21,618 nt of DNA from assembly GCA_030655735.1 (NCBI GenBank), contig JAUSPK010000212.1, positions 1 through 21,618 on the forward strand. The letters are read 5' to 3'. A model generated the notes under the pieces. It did no database searches, was not told the origin of the DNA, and saw only the letters and a list, made by a program, of their open reading frames with translations. Source of the stretch: Syntrophales bacterium. GTDB lineage: Bacteria; Desulfobacterota; Syntrophia; Syntrophales; UBA2210. Shown here piece after piece: positions 7,779-14,297 of the stretch. Position 1 is the first letter of the stretch, and each line of letters starts with the position of its first letter. The position numbers and the translations under genes were made by a program.

Positions 7779-7805
7779 CCTATAGTACTTTACGGTTCAT
7801 GTCAA
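7779..7805 (-). promoter_or_regulatory. Candidate promoter of rpsT
   Basis: On the minus strand TTGACA (7805-7800) is followed by a 15-bp spacer and TATAGG (7784-7779). The -35 is perfect, but the spacer is at the short limit and the -10 is weak. The position, about 40 bases before the TTG start, is right for rpsT. Confidence 0.45.
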
Positions 7806-7908
7806 GCCAAAAACTGTGGCCGGTCGGTATGTGAAAAAGGGTTGCTTTGTTATCCCCACTTATGGCACAAGGTGAAAATTCACAGTTCCAACGGAGGGGG
7901 ACTCTTAT

Positions 7909-8670
7909 TTGAAGACAAGGATAGGTACCTTGCTCATCGCGGTGATGGCGGCGTGTCTGATTGCCACGTGCGTGTATGGGCGTGACGACTTTCCGAGACC
8001 CGTGGGCGCCGTCAACGATTTTGCGGGTGTCCTTTCCCCACGCGTCGCGCGGTCCATGGAGTCTCTTGCACGGGAGGTTCTTGAAAAAACGAGGACTTCA
8101 GTTGTGGTGGTCACCCTGAAGGAGATCGGTGGGGATGATCCCGGCGATTACGCGAACCGGCTGTATGAGGCGTGGGGTATCGGCGTGAAGGGGGAGGACA
8201 AGGGGGTCCTGATATTCCTTGCCGTGCAGGAGAGACGGATCAGGATTGAAACGGGATACGGTGTTGAGGGGATACTCCCGGACGGTCTCGTGGGAGATAT
8301 CCTGGACCGGAACGTGATCCCCTATCTCAAAAAGGGTGATTACGACAGCGGCCTGTCAAGCGCGATGGTTGCCGTATCATCGGTCATCGCGAAGGACGCG
8401 GGCGTGTCCCTGACCGGGGCGCCGCAGACGCGCCGACAACCGGCATCACAACAGAAAAAGGGGAGCAGCCTCTTCTCCCTTATCATGCTCTTTATTGTCA
8501 TGTCCCTGCTCCTGGGCACCCGGCAGGGCAGGCGAATGCTTCCCTTCATACTCCTTATGCTCCTGATGGGCGGCAGAAGAGGCGGCGGAGGTTTCGGAGG
8601 TTTCGGCGGCGGCTTCGGAGGTTTCGGCGGCGGCATGAGCGGCGGCGGCGGCGCGGGACGGGGATTTTAA
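7909..8670 (+). CDS. TPM-domain (YgcG-type) membrane protein
   Basis: This 253-residue protein has a signal peptide or N-terminal anchor (about 4-24), then a TPM domain (about 30-165) recognised by VNDFAGVLSP, TSVVVVTLKEIGGDDPGDYANRLYEAWGIG, GVLIFLAVQERRIRIETGYGVEGILPD and NVIPYLKKGDYDSGL. Two hydrophobic segments (about 188-225) follow, then a Gly/Phe-rich tail. TPM proteins are envelope proteins; some relatives are linked to photosystem II repair phosphatase activity, but the bacterial role is unsettled. The TTG start is chosen because GGAGGGGG lies 8 bases upstream and the chain begins KTRIG with a good signal. A lemA gene lies two genes downstream, a common TPM partner. Confidence 0.85.
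   Translation: MKTRIGTLLIAVMAACLIATCVYGRDDFPRPVGAVNDFAGVLSPRVARSMESLAREVLEKTRTSVVVVTLKEIGGDDPGDYANRLYEAWGIGVKGEDKGVLIFLAVQERRIRIETGYGVEGILPDGLVGDILDRNVIPYLKKGDYDSGLSSAMVAVSSVIAKDAGVSLTGAPQTRRQPASQQKKGSSLFSLIMLFIVMSLLLGTRQGRRMLPFILLMLLMGGRRGGGGFGGFGGGFGGFGGGMSGGGGAGRGF
8593..8634 (+). repeat. Two exact 21-bp tandem repeats in the TPM-protein tail
   Basis: Two identical, adjacent 21-bp units (8593-8613 and 8614-8634) each encode FGGFGGG in the Gly/Phe-rich C-terminal tail. The identity at third codon positions points to recent slippage or unequal recombination. Tail length probably varies between strains. Confidence 0.85.
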
Positions 8671-8703
8671 CCCTTTTTTAGTATCGCGGAGGAAGTGAGA
8701 AAG

Positions 8704-9429
8704 ATGGCAAGAATAGAGAAACCGGAAGAGATATTTCCCGATATCACCGGAGCTTACGGGGATATCTACGGGGATGGCCTCATATCAGTTATCCTGTACG
8801 GGAGCGCGGCGGGGGGAGATTACCGGCCGGGGAAGTCGGACCTGAACTTTCTGATCGTTCTTTCCGAAGAGGCCATAGATCATCTCGACAGAGCGCTTGA
8901 AACGGTTTCCCGGTGGCGCAAAAAGGGCGTGGCCACCCCGCTGTTCATGACAAAATCGTACATTGCCTCCTCACTCGATTCGTACCCGCTCGAATTCCTC
9001 AATATGCAGAAGGGGCATCTCCTCGTGTACGGCGAGGATGTACTGAAGGACATATCCTTCGAGCCGGAGCACCTGCGGCTCCAGTGCGAACGTGAAATCA
9101 AGGGCAAATTACTCCTCCTGAGGGAGCGATTTCTGGAAACGGAGGGGAAGGCCCGAAGGGTGCAGGAACTGATAGCGGAGTCGATAACCGCCTTTATCTC
9201 TATCTTCGGAGGGCTCTTGTACCTCAAGGGCACGGAGATCCCTTCTTCCAGGCGGGAGATTGTGGAGGCGCTAGCCCGTGAGCTTCCGGTTGACGTAGAT
9301 GTCTTTATGCGTTGCCTGGACGTAAAGGAAGGGAACAAAAAGGTCGCTTCCTCCGAGATACAGGATGTCTTTATGGCGTATCTGGTGGAGGTGAGAAGAT
9401 TGTGGGGGTTTGTCGACGAACTGGAGTAA
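8704..9429 (+). CDS. Nucleotidyltransferase-like protein (Pol-beta fold) with altered acidic motif
   Basis: This 241-residue cytoplasmic protein has an N-terminal nucleotidyltransferase fold like aminoglycoside adenylyltransferases: the GS motif in VILYGSAAGGDYRPGKSD followed by LNFLIVL. The canonical metal-binding pair is DxD; here it reads D-L-N, so the second carboxylate is replaced by Asn. A helical C-terminal half (about 120-241) resembles the substrate-binding helices of that superfamily. The ATG at 8704 is chosen because GGAGG lies 11 bases before it, whereas a GTG at 8695 is only 2 bases from the same site. It sits between a TPM protein and LemA, 33 and 71 bp away. It may be catalytically impaired or use a different geometry; the substrate is unknown. 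Confidence 0.7.
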   Translation: MARIEKPEEIFPDITGAYGDIYGDGLISVILYGSAAGGDYRPGKSDLNFLIVLSEEAIDHLDRALETVSRWRKKGVATPLFMTKSYIASSLDSYPLEFLNMQKGHLLVYGEDVLKDISFEPEHLRLQCEREIKGKLLLLRERFLETEGKARRVQELIAESITAFISIFGGLLYLKGTEIPSSRREIVEALARELPVDVDVFMRCLDVKEGNKKVASSEIQDVFMAYLVEVRRLWGFVDELE

Positions 9430-9500
9430 GAAAAAATCTCTGAACAACCTGATCCCGATAAACGGGATAATTTCGTAACTTACCAAGGAGGAGTATACAG

Positions 9501-10076
9501 ATGACAAAGGGCAAAAGGAATCTTTTGATCGCGGTGGGGGTGATCGTTTTGGTCCTGCTGATGTTCTATTCCGGCATCAAAGGGACATATAATAGTTTTG
9601 TTGCCCTTGACGAGGGGGTAAAGGCATCGTGGGCACAGGTGGAAAATCAGCTGCAGAGGCGCTACGACCTGATTCCCAACCTTGTGGAGACGGTAAAGGG
9701 TTTTGCCGCTCAGGAAAAAGAGGTCTTCATCGGTGTGACCGAGGCCCGGTCCAAGGTGGGGGGGGCGAAGAGCATCCCCGACAAGATAGCGGCAAACAAC
9801 CAGCTGACGGGTGCCTTAAGCAGGCTGCTCGTCACCGTCGAGCGCTATCCCGATATCAAGTCGAACCAGAACTTTATCAGGCTTCAGGACGAACTGGCCG
9901 GAACGGAGAACCGGATAGCCGTCGAGAGGAGACGCTATAATGAGAGTGTGAGGGGCTATAACGTCCGAATCAGGGTTTTCCCGGCCAACGTGCTGGCGGG
10001 GATGTTCGGATTCACGAAGGCGGAGTTCTTCGAGGTTCCCGAATCCGCTCAGGCGGCCCCGGAGGTTAAGTTTTAG
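9501..10076 (+). CDS. lemA: LemA family protein
   Basis: This 191-residue protein has one N-terminal membrane segment (about 8-24, LLIAVGVIVLVLLMFYSG), then the antiparallel helical LemA domain. Diagnostic stretches are YNSFVALDEGVKASWAQVEN, QLQRRYDLIPNLVETVKGFA and a late GTENRIAVERRRYNESVRGYN, ending FPANVLAGMFGFTKAEFFEV. AAGGAGG lies 9 bases before the ATG. LemA proteins are widespread membrane-anchored proteins of unsettled function, repeatedly found beside TPM-domain genes, as here, though a nucleotidyltransferase-like gene intervenes. The domain probably faces the outside of the inner membrane (inference). Confidence 0.95.
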   Translation: MTKGKRNLLIAVGVIVLVLLMFYSGIKGTYNSFVALDEGVKASWAQVENQLQRRYDLIPNLVETVKGFAAQEKEVFIGVTEARSKVGGAKSIPDKIAANNQLTGALSRLLVTVERYPDIKSNQNFIRLQDELAGTENRIAVERRRYNESVRGYNVRIRVFPANVLAGMFGFTKAEFFEVPESAQAAPEVKF

Positions 10077-10086
10077 GGGGCGGTAT

Positions 10087-10116
10087 ATGCAGGACATGAA
10101 TTCGGTGTGCCTATGA
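10087..10116 (+). CDS. Possible 9-codon leader ORF coupled to the radical SAM gene
   Basis: ATG at 10087 opens a nine-residue frame (MQDMNSVCL). Its TGA (10114-10116) overlaps the radical SAM gene's ATG (10113-10115) as ATGA. AGGGGG at 10075-10080, 6 bases upstream, is the best ribosome site here and fits this mini-frame rather than the main gene. It could serve for translational coupling. Chance is a real alternative for so short a frame. Confidence 0.25.
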   Translation: MQDMNSVCL

Positions 10117-11699
10117 AGGTAGCCATTATCGCTCCGCCATACCCCCTTGAGGAGGCCCCGGCGCCTCCGCTGGGGGTTTCTTACGTGGCGGCCGCGTTTG
10201 AGGCGGCCGGTTGCCGGGTGAGGATTATCGACTATATCGTGTCGAGGTATACCCCGGAGAAGCTTAAACGGGAGCTGGACGCCTTCGAGCCCGACGTCGT
10301 CGGTTCCACATCGGTCACTATGAACTTTCCCATGGCCGCGGATATCATACGGACCGCCAAGAGACACCGGCCCTCCATTCTTACCATCATGGGCGGTCCC
10401 CATGTATCGTTCGATGCCGCGCGTACCCTTCAGACATATCCTGAGATAGACCTCCTGGTCCTGGGCGAAGGCGAGGAAACCATCATGGAACTGGTCCCCG
10501 GCCTCACTGACCGCTCCAAGTGGCCCGGTATCAAGGGGATCGCGTTCACGCGGGACGGTACAATCGTTGTTACCGAACCGAGAGAGCTGACAGACGATCT
10601 TGATTCCATCCCTCTGCCAGCGCGCCACCTGCTCCCCCTGTCGAGATACCGGGCACTCGGGTTTCCGGTCAGCATCATCACGAGCCGGGGGTGTCCGAAT
10701 GCCTGCATATTCTGCCTGGGAAGACGCATGGTGGGCAAAAAGGTCCGCTACCGGAAGGTGGAACATGTCATGGACGAGATAGAACAGATCTTGTCGTATG
10801 GCATCTCCCGGATCAATGTGGCCGACGACCTGTTCACCTCGAACAAGGCTCGGGTGCGCGAGGTGTGCGCACAGATCCTGGCGCGCGGGCTCGCCTTCAA
10901 GTGGAGCGCCTTCGCGCGCGTCAATACGGTTGACCGGGAGATTCTCGAACTGATGCGCGATACCGGATGCGACGCGATCAGCTTCGGCATAGAGTCCGGA
11001 AATCCGGAGATGCTCAGGCGCGTAAAGAAGGGGATCACCCTCGATCAGGCACGAAATGCGGTCAGGCTGTGCAAGGAGGTGGGAATCCTGGCCCATGCGT
11101 CCTTTATGGTGGGCCTCCCCGGAGAGTCGCCGGAGTCCCTCAGAGACACGCGGGAATTTTCAAAAAGCCTGGGGATAGTCTACGGCTATCACTTTCTCTC
11201 TCCCTTTCCCGGAACCGACGTGCGTGAAAAGATCGAGGGATACGACCTTGAAATCCTCACCGACGACTGGACGCGGTATGACGCGAACAGCGCCATCGTC
11301 AGGACATCAAAGCTCTCCCCCGAAGAGATGGAGGCATTCGTGGCGGTGCTTGATCAGGAAATAACTGAAAAATGGGAAAAGCAGGTGCGCGATTACCGGG
11401 AAGGACGGGGATTGCCGGAAGACAACCTACGGGTCGGGGGGCACTTCAGGATGCAGCTTGTCTACCGGCTCCTGTCCGAGGACCTGATCGAGACACACGG
11501 CCATCTCCCCGTGGACCATCCCTCCGGTAACGGTTCCGTCGGCACGCTGTGCGACAGGATCGGGGAGGCGACCGGGTTCGATCCCGGGCTGGTTCGAAGC
11601 ACCATAGAAGATTTTGTCGGTGCCGGCTACATCAAGCCGCAAAGCGCCGGAGACGCCCTCGAGTGGCGCTGGACACACAACAACCGGTCCGACGGGTAA
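10113..11699 (+). CDS. B12-binding-domain radical SAM protein
   Basis: This 528-residue protein (from the ATG) has an N-terminal B12-binding-type Rossmann domain (about 1-140; MKVAIIAPPYPLEEAPAPPLG, then IMGGPHVSFDA and GEGEETIMELV). A radical SAM barrel follows, with the 4Fe-4S motif CPNACIFC (CxxxCxxC, about residues 196-203). Typical barrel segments include INVADDLFTSNKARV, ISFGIESGNPEMLRRVKKGI and ASFMVGLPGESPESL. The C-terminal 150 residues are not recognised. Such proteins catalyse radical methylations, cyclisations or rearrangements; the substrate cannot be named. Initiation at GTG 10107 would add two residues. The gene starts 36 bp after lemA and converges on the rhodanese gene with a 2-bp gap. 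Confidence 0.88.
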   Translation: MKVAIIAPPYPLEEAPAPPLGVSYVAAAFEAAGCRVRIIDYIVSRYTPEKLKRELDAFEPDVVGSTSVTMNFPMAADIIRTAKRHRPSILTIMGGPHVSFDAARTLQTYPEIDLLVLGEGEETIMELVPGLTDRSKWPGIKGIAFTRDGTIVVTEPRELTDDLDSIPLPARHLLPLSRYRALGFPVSIITSRGCPNACIFCLGRRMVGKKVRYRKVEHVMDEIEQILSYGISRINVADDLFTSNKARVREVCAQILARGLAFKWSAFARVNTVDREILELMRDTGCDAISFGIESGNPEMLRRVKKGITLDQARNAVRLCKEVGILAHASFMVGLPGESPESLRDTREFSKSLGIVYGYHFLSPFPGTDVREKIEGYDLEILTDDWTRYDANSAIVRTSKLSPEEMEAFVAVLDQEITEKWEKQVRDYREGRGLPEDNLRVGGHFRMQLVYRLLSEDLIETHGHLPVDHPSGNGSVGTLCDRIGEATGFDPGLVRSTIEDFVGAGYIKPQSAGDALEWRWTHNNRSDG

Positions 11700-11701
11700 G
11701 G

Positions 11702-12100
11702 TTACTTTTCTGTGGGATACCCCGCGGCAACCCATGCGCTGTAGTTCCCCTTGAGCCGATACACCTTTGTGAATCCCGCATCCACAAGTTTCTGGGCGCC
11801 CAGGATAGCTACGCTGTCAACGTGGCAATAGACAAGATACGTCCTGTCCTTGTCTAACGTTGGGATAGCCTTGTCGAGGGATCCGTCACCAAGGTAATAG
11901 TTGACCGCTTTGGGCAAGTGACCCTTCGCGTATGCGGGGGAGACATCGATAATGATAATATCCGGTGTACTATCTATGAGTGTCATTGCCTCGACAGGGA
12001 AAACATCAATATAGGCTGTTTCAGCTGCGAAGGATAAGCCAACAAAAATAGCCAGAACAAAAACCACTGAAGCGAATACTACTGAGAATTTTGTTTTCAT
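11702..12100 (-). CDS. Secreted rhodanese-like domain protein
   Basis: This 132-residue exported protein has a clear Sec signal (FSVVFASVVFVLAIFVGLSFA, cut near residue 26) followed by one rhodanese domain. Family markers are IIIIDVSPAYAKGHLPKAVNY (the usual DVR..GHIPGA region) and the active-site Cys at residue 92 in LVYCHVDSVAILGAQKL, then GFTKVYRLKGNYSAWVAAGYP. The catalytic loop lacks the Arg common in thiosulfate sulfurtransferases, so substrate preference may differ. Rhodaneses carry sulfane sulfur as a Cys persulfide; in the periplasm this could serve sulfur transfer or sensing (inference). AGGAGG lies 8 bases before the ATG. It has its own promoter and is convergent with the radical SAM gene. 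Confidence 0.9.
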   Translation of the reverse strand: MKTKFSVVFASVVFVLAIFVGLSFAAETAYIDVFPVEAMTLIDSTPDIIIIDVSPAYAKGHLPKAVNYYLGDGSLDKAIPTLDKDRTYLVYCHVDSVAILGAQKLVDAGFTKVYRLKGNYSAWVAAGYPTEK

Positions 12101-12177
12101 AACAATTTCCTCCTTGATGATATTTGCCTTTAAATTTTTGTCCGGGGCGATTGAATGTCAAGCCCATCTGAACGGCA

Positions 12178-12205
12178 ATTATACTAGACGCCTTATTCAT
12201 TTCAA
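12178..12205 (-). promoter_or_regulatory. Sigma-70 promoter of the rhodanese gene
   Basis: On the minus strand TTGAAA (12205-12200) and a perfect TATAAT (12183-12178) are 16 bp apart. The leader to the ATG is about 70 bases. A separate TTGACA lies downstream at 12161-12156 but has no convincing -10. Confidence 0.7.
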
Positions 12206-12278
12206 TGTCATTTAACGATGCAATATTCTAAGCAGAAAAACAGGTGATTGCTGGAGTAACAATCGCTACACAAGGGGC

Positions 12279-12300
12279 ATGCTGGCCCTTTATCCAGCAT
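12279..12300 (-). terminator. Hairpin after the VOC gene, possible terminator
   Basis: A perfect 7-bp inverted repeat (ATGCTGG / CCAGCAT) with an 8-base loop begins 13 bases after the VOC-gene stop. There is no immediate U-tract. A second weak hairpin (GATTG / CAATC) and a T-run follow about 30 bases later. It could end the methyltransferase-VOC transcript or stabilise its 3' end. Confidence 0.4.
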
Positions 12301-12312
12301 CGGTTTCTCGGA

Positions 12313-12723
12313 TCAGGCCTCTTTTTGCACCAGTTCAAAGATGGCGCCTCCCGGCCCTCCAGCATCCAGATAGGCGAAGCCCCCCGGCGTATGGATGATC
12401 AGCCCGGCTCCTTCCTTTTTCAGCTTCTCCACCTCTGTGTCGACGTCTTTAACAGGAAAGGCGATATGATGGACGCCCTCTCCCCAGGTGTCGAGAAACT
12501 TGGATTGAAAAATCCTTCCTTCCGTGCACTGGATGAGCTCGATCTCTACGGGTCCCAGATAGGCAAATGCCAGCCGTGCCTTCCAGGGACGTTCTTTCGC
12601 ATCCTTGCCGCTCATTTCAGCGAAGGTCCACGGCCCGAAGCCGTATAGCCGTGACCACGCCTCGGTGGTCTCATCAATGTCTTTTACCGCGTAGCTGATC
12701 TGACAAACCGATGTAACCTTCAT
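12313..12723 (-). CDS. VOC/glyoxalase-fold protein
   Basis: This 136-residue protein has two beta-alpha-beta-beta-beta modules of the vicinal oxygen chelate superfamily, like glyoxalase I or methylmalonyl-CoA epimerase. Likely metal ligands by position are Gln in CQISYAVKDID (His in most relatives), Glu in VEIELIQ, His in GVHHIAFPVKDVD and Glu in GAIFELVQ. The substrate cannot be named. The ATG at 12723 is preferred because GGGAGGA precedes it and the chain then starts as relatives do. An upstream ATG at 12804 overlaps the methyltransferase stop as ATGA and would add 27 atypical residues. It probably shares a transcript with the methyltransferase upstream (77-bp gap). Confidence 0.82.
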   Translation of the reverse strand: MKVTSVCQISYAVKDIDETTEAWSRLYGFGPWTFAEMSGKDAKERPWKARLAFAYLGPVEIELIQCTEGRIFQSKFLDTWGEGVHHIAFPVKDVDTEVEKLKKEGAGLIIHTPGGFAYLDAGGPGGAIFELVQKEA

Positions 12724-12800
12724 TGCCCGTCCTCCCTTTGTGGTGCCTGTTGATTTCATTTTTCGAAATGCCCGGTCAGGCGCGCAGCCCATCCGAACAA

Positions 12801-13442
12801 TCATGATACGGAAGAGGTTTCCTCTTCGGTCTTTCTTCTCAGGATCCCCAGGGTATGTACCATCGGGAGCTTTGTGAAGAGGCCGGAGTCGAGGGCGAGG
12901 TTGTAGATGTGATAGGGGGCCTGCCCCCCCTGTGACGGGTCGGGGAAGATGTCGTGTATGGCGAGAAATCCGCCCGGAAGGATATGGGGGATCCAGCAGT
13001 TGTAATCGGCGAGCGCCGCATCAAAGGTATGCCCGCCGTCGATGAAGACCATGCCGAGCGGTATGCCCCACGCCCTGGCGACAACCTCCGACTTCGCAAC
13101 GATGGGGATCACCGTGTCTTCCAGGCCGAGGTCGCCTATGGTCTTTCTGAATATCCTGAAGGTGTCTATCAGTCCGGTTTCTTTGTCCAGCAGGTCAGGG
13201 TCGAAATATTCCTCACCCGGCTGCTGCTCTTCCGAGCCCCGGTGGTGATCGATGGAAAAGAGAACGCCTCCGGCCTCCCGGCACCCCGTCCCGATGTAGG
13301 ATGCGGTCTTTCCGCAGTAGCTCCCGATCTCCAGGCAGGGGCCGATACGGCTCGCCTCCCGGGCCAGCTCGTAGAGACGCAGGGCCTCCTCGGGCGCGAT
13401 GAACCCCTTTATCTCTTTAGATTCAATTTCTTCAATGTCCAT
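12801..13442 (-). CDS. Class I SAM-dependent methyltransferase
   Basis: This 213-residue protein resembles the Methyltransf_24 type, often annotated as class I or cephalosporin-hydroxylase-like. SAM-binding motif I is PCLEIGSYCGKTASYIG (about residues 34-50). The acidic end of strand 2 is LFSIDHHRGSEEQ, and the characteristic MVFIDGGHTFDAALADY and PGGFLAIHDIFPDP follow. The acceptor is unknown. The ATG at 13442 is preceded by GGGGGAAAC. A longer frame to 13523 is rejected because it would start inside the -35 element of the promoter at 13494-13523. It is followed by the VOC-fold gene on the same strand; a joint pathway is possible but unproven. Confidence 0.85.
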   Translation of the reverse strand: MDIEEIESKEIKGFIAPEEALRLYELAREASRIGPCLEIGSYCGKTASYIGTGCREAGGVLFSIDHHRGSEEQQPGEEYFDPDLLDKETGLIDTFRIFRKTIGDLGLEDTVIPIVAKSEVVARAWGIPLGMVFIDGGHTFDAALADYNCWIPHILPGGFLAIHDIFPDPSQGGQAPYHIYNLALDSGLFTKLPMVHTLGILRRKTEEETSSVS

Positions 13443-13493
13443 TGTTTCCCCCGCAAGCAGCAAGCTCCGTGCACCGCGAAGAGCAGGCAAATT

Positions 13494-13523
13494 TTTATAT
13501 AGGAGATGCCCCGCCGCAGTCAA
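13494..13523 (-). promoter_or_regulatory. Sigma-70 promoter of the methyltransferase gene
   Basis: On the minus strand TTGACT (13523-13518; 5 of 6) is 18 bp from TATAAA (13499-13494; 5 of 6), with an overlapping TATATA at 16 bp spacing. The transcript would start near 13487, about 45 bases before the ATG at 13442. Confidence 0.65.
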
Positions 13524-13540
13524 GCAAAAAGGGGAACTAA

Positions 13541-13672
13541 CTAATTGAAATCAAAGGTGGGTAAGTGAAGCCAGCCCTCCGGCACCGGGGTTTTCCATTT
13601 GTCTGGGGCGAAAAAGTGATTGACAAAGCCTTGCCAGTCCCTCATTATGGAGGCGAAACATATACGGAGCAT
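13541..13672 (-). pseudogene. Possible remnant ORF (43 residues)
   Basis: ATG at 13672 opens 43 codons, with RICFASIMRDWQGFVNHFF and DKWKTPVPEGWLHL as protein-like segments rich in Trp and Phe. Upstream in the same frame come KETKHDKALQA, a TAG, then AKRIQAFRKEHP, and further back a TGA. This suggests a longer ancestral frame interrupted by stops. No ribosome site is visible. I do not recognise the family; a transposase or cassette protein tail is only a guess. Confidence 0.25.
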
Positions 13673-13799
13673 CGCCTGTAATGCTTTATCGTGTTTCGTC
13701 TCTTTCTAAGGATGTTCTTTTCGAAAGGCTTGAATTCTTTTCGCACAGAACCTGTTTCTGCGACGGCGTGCAAAAAAGACCATCTTCAAATCTATTCGA

Positions 13800-13865
13800 A
13801 TCCAACCTCATTCTTCAGCAACTTCAAGCCAAGCGTAAGGCCAGCTTTCAATCCAGGCGTTAGCC
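13800..13865 (+). other. attC-like imperfect hairpin (weak candidate)
   Basis: The 66-bp stretch begins with ATCCAAC (fits the integron left core RYYYAAC) and ends with GTTAGCC (fits GTTRRRY except at one position). Between them, CCT, ATT, AGC and GCC on the left can pair with their complements on the right around mismatches, as in an attC fold. No integrase is in the window, and the two core boxes pair poorly with each other. Chance similarity remains likely. Confidence 0.2.
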
Positions 13866-13903
13866 GTTTTTATCAAACCTATAACGCAAAGGAGGAAAAG
13901 ACC

Positions 13904-14113
13904 ATGTCAGACAGTGCTTACAAGATTATAGAGTTAGTGGGGACAAGTGCCTTGTCATGGGAAGATGCAGCCAAGAATGTCGTGGAGACAGCCGGCAGCA
14001 CCCTTCACGATTTAAGGATTGCGGAAGTCACCAGACTGGACATGACCATCGAAGATGGAAAGGTAAAAAGCTACAGGGCACGGGTCAGAGTCTCGTTCCG
14101 GTTAGAGGATTAA
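13904..14113 (+). CDS. Dodecin family flavin-binding protein
   Basis: This 69-residue protein has the dodecin fold (beta-alpha-beta-beta), forming a hollow dodecamer that stores flavin in the cytoplasm. Family markers are YKIIELVGTSALSWEDAAKN, with the flavin-stacking Trp in the SWEDA segment, RIAEVTRLDMTIEDGKVKSY and the final RARVRVSFRLE strand. The ATG at 13904 is supported by AAAGGAGG 8 bases upstream. An open frame extending back to 13691 has no ribosome site and no family similarity. It is followed after 184 bp by the universal stress protein. Confidence 0.95.
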   Translation: MSDSAYKIIELVGTSALSWEDAAKNVVETAGSTLHDLRIAEVTRLDMTIEDGKVKSYRARVRVSFRLED

Positions 14114-14114
14114 C

Positions 14115-14164
14115 CTTACCTCCACAAACAGATATCGTACATATTTCTGTTCTACCCTGGTAAG
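14115..14164 (+). other. Nested inverted repeat after dodecin
   Basis: Outer arms CTTACC (14115-14120) and GGTAAG (14159-14164) enclose an inner hairpin AACAGA / TCTGTT (14127-14132 and 14146-14151), which can extend by TAT/ATA around a CGTAC loop. There is no T-run, so it is not a classical terminator. It may be a 3'-end stabilising or processing structure between dodecin and uspA. Confidence 0.3.
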
Positions 14165-14297
14165 TGGCAAACAGGACTGAACGGTTTGTCATAAAGGGTG
14201 AACTGAAACAGGGGATACTGCGCATCGGAATGTCTGAACATGCGTGTAGAGTGCAGGCACATCCAAGCGACTATCAGGGCGCAGAAAGGAGTTAACC

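Larger units (their letters stand above)
13524..13903. other. AT-richer spacer without a convincing gene; possible decayed or mobile DNA
   Basis: This 380-bp stretch is visibly richer in A and T than its neighbours. Two overlapping plus-strand frames from 13681 and 13691 have no ribosome site and unusual composition; the second merely runs into dodecin. On minus, 13541-13672 encodes a 43-residue frame ending KTPVPEGWLHLPTFDFN. The same frame continues upstream through two stop codons with basic, protein-like sequence, which looks like a decayed gene. An attC-like fold spans 13800-13865. Nothing here is assigned with confidence. Confidence 0.4.

Noticed and set aside
9452..9468. Inverted repeat ATCCCG / CGGGAT before lemA
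   Set aside because: It is a 6-bp stem without a T-run; too weak to call a terminator between the nucleotidyltransferase-like gene and lemA.
9816..11096. 426-residue minus-strand frame opposite lemA and the radical SAM gene
   Set aside because: It crosses two real genes antisense and has no family features or start signal.
13691..13903. N-terminal extension of dodecin in the same open frame
   Set aside because: Dodecins are about 65-70 residues; the ATG at 13904 has a strong ribosome site, and the extension has none.
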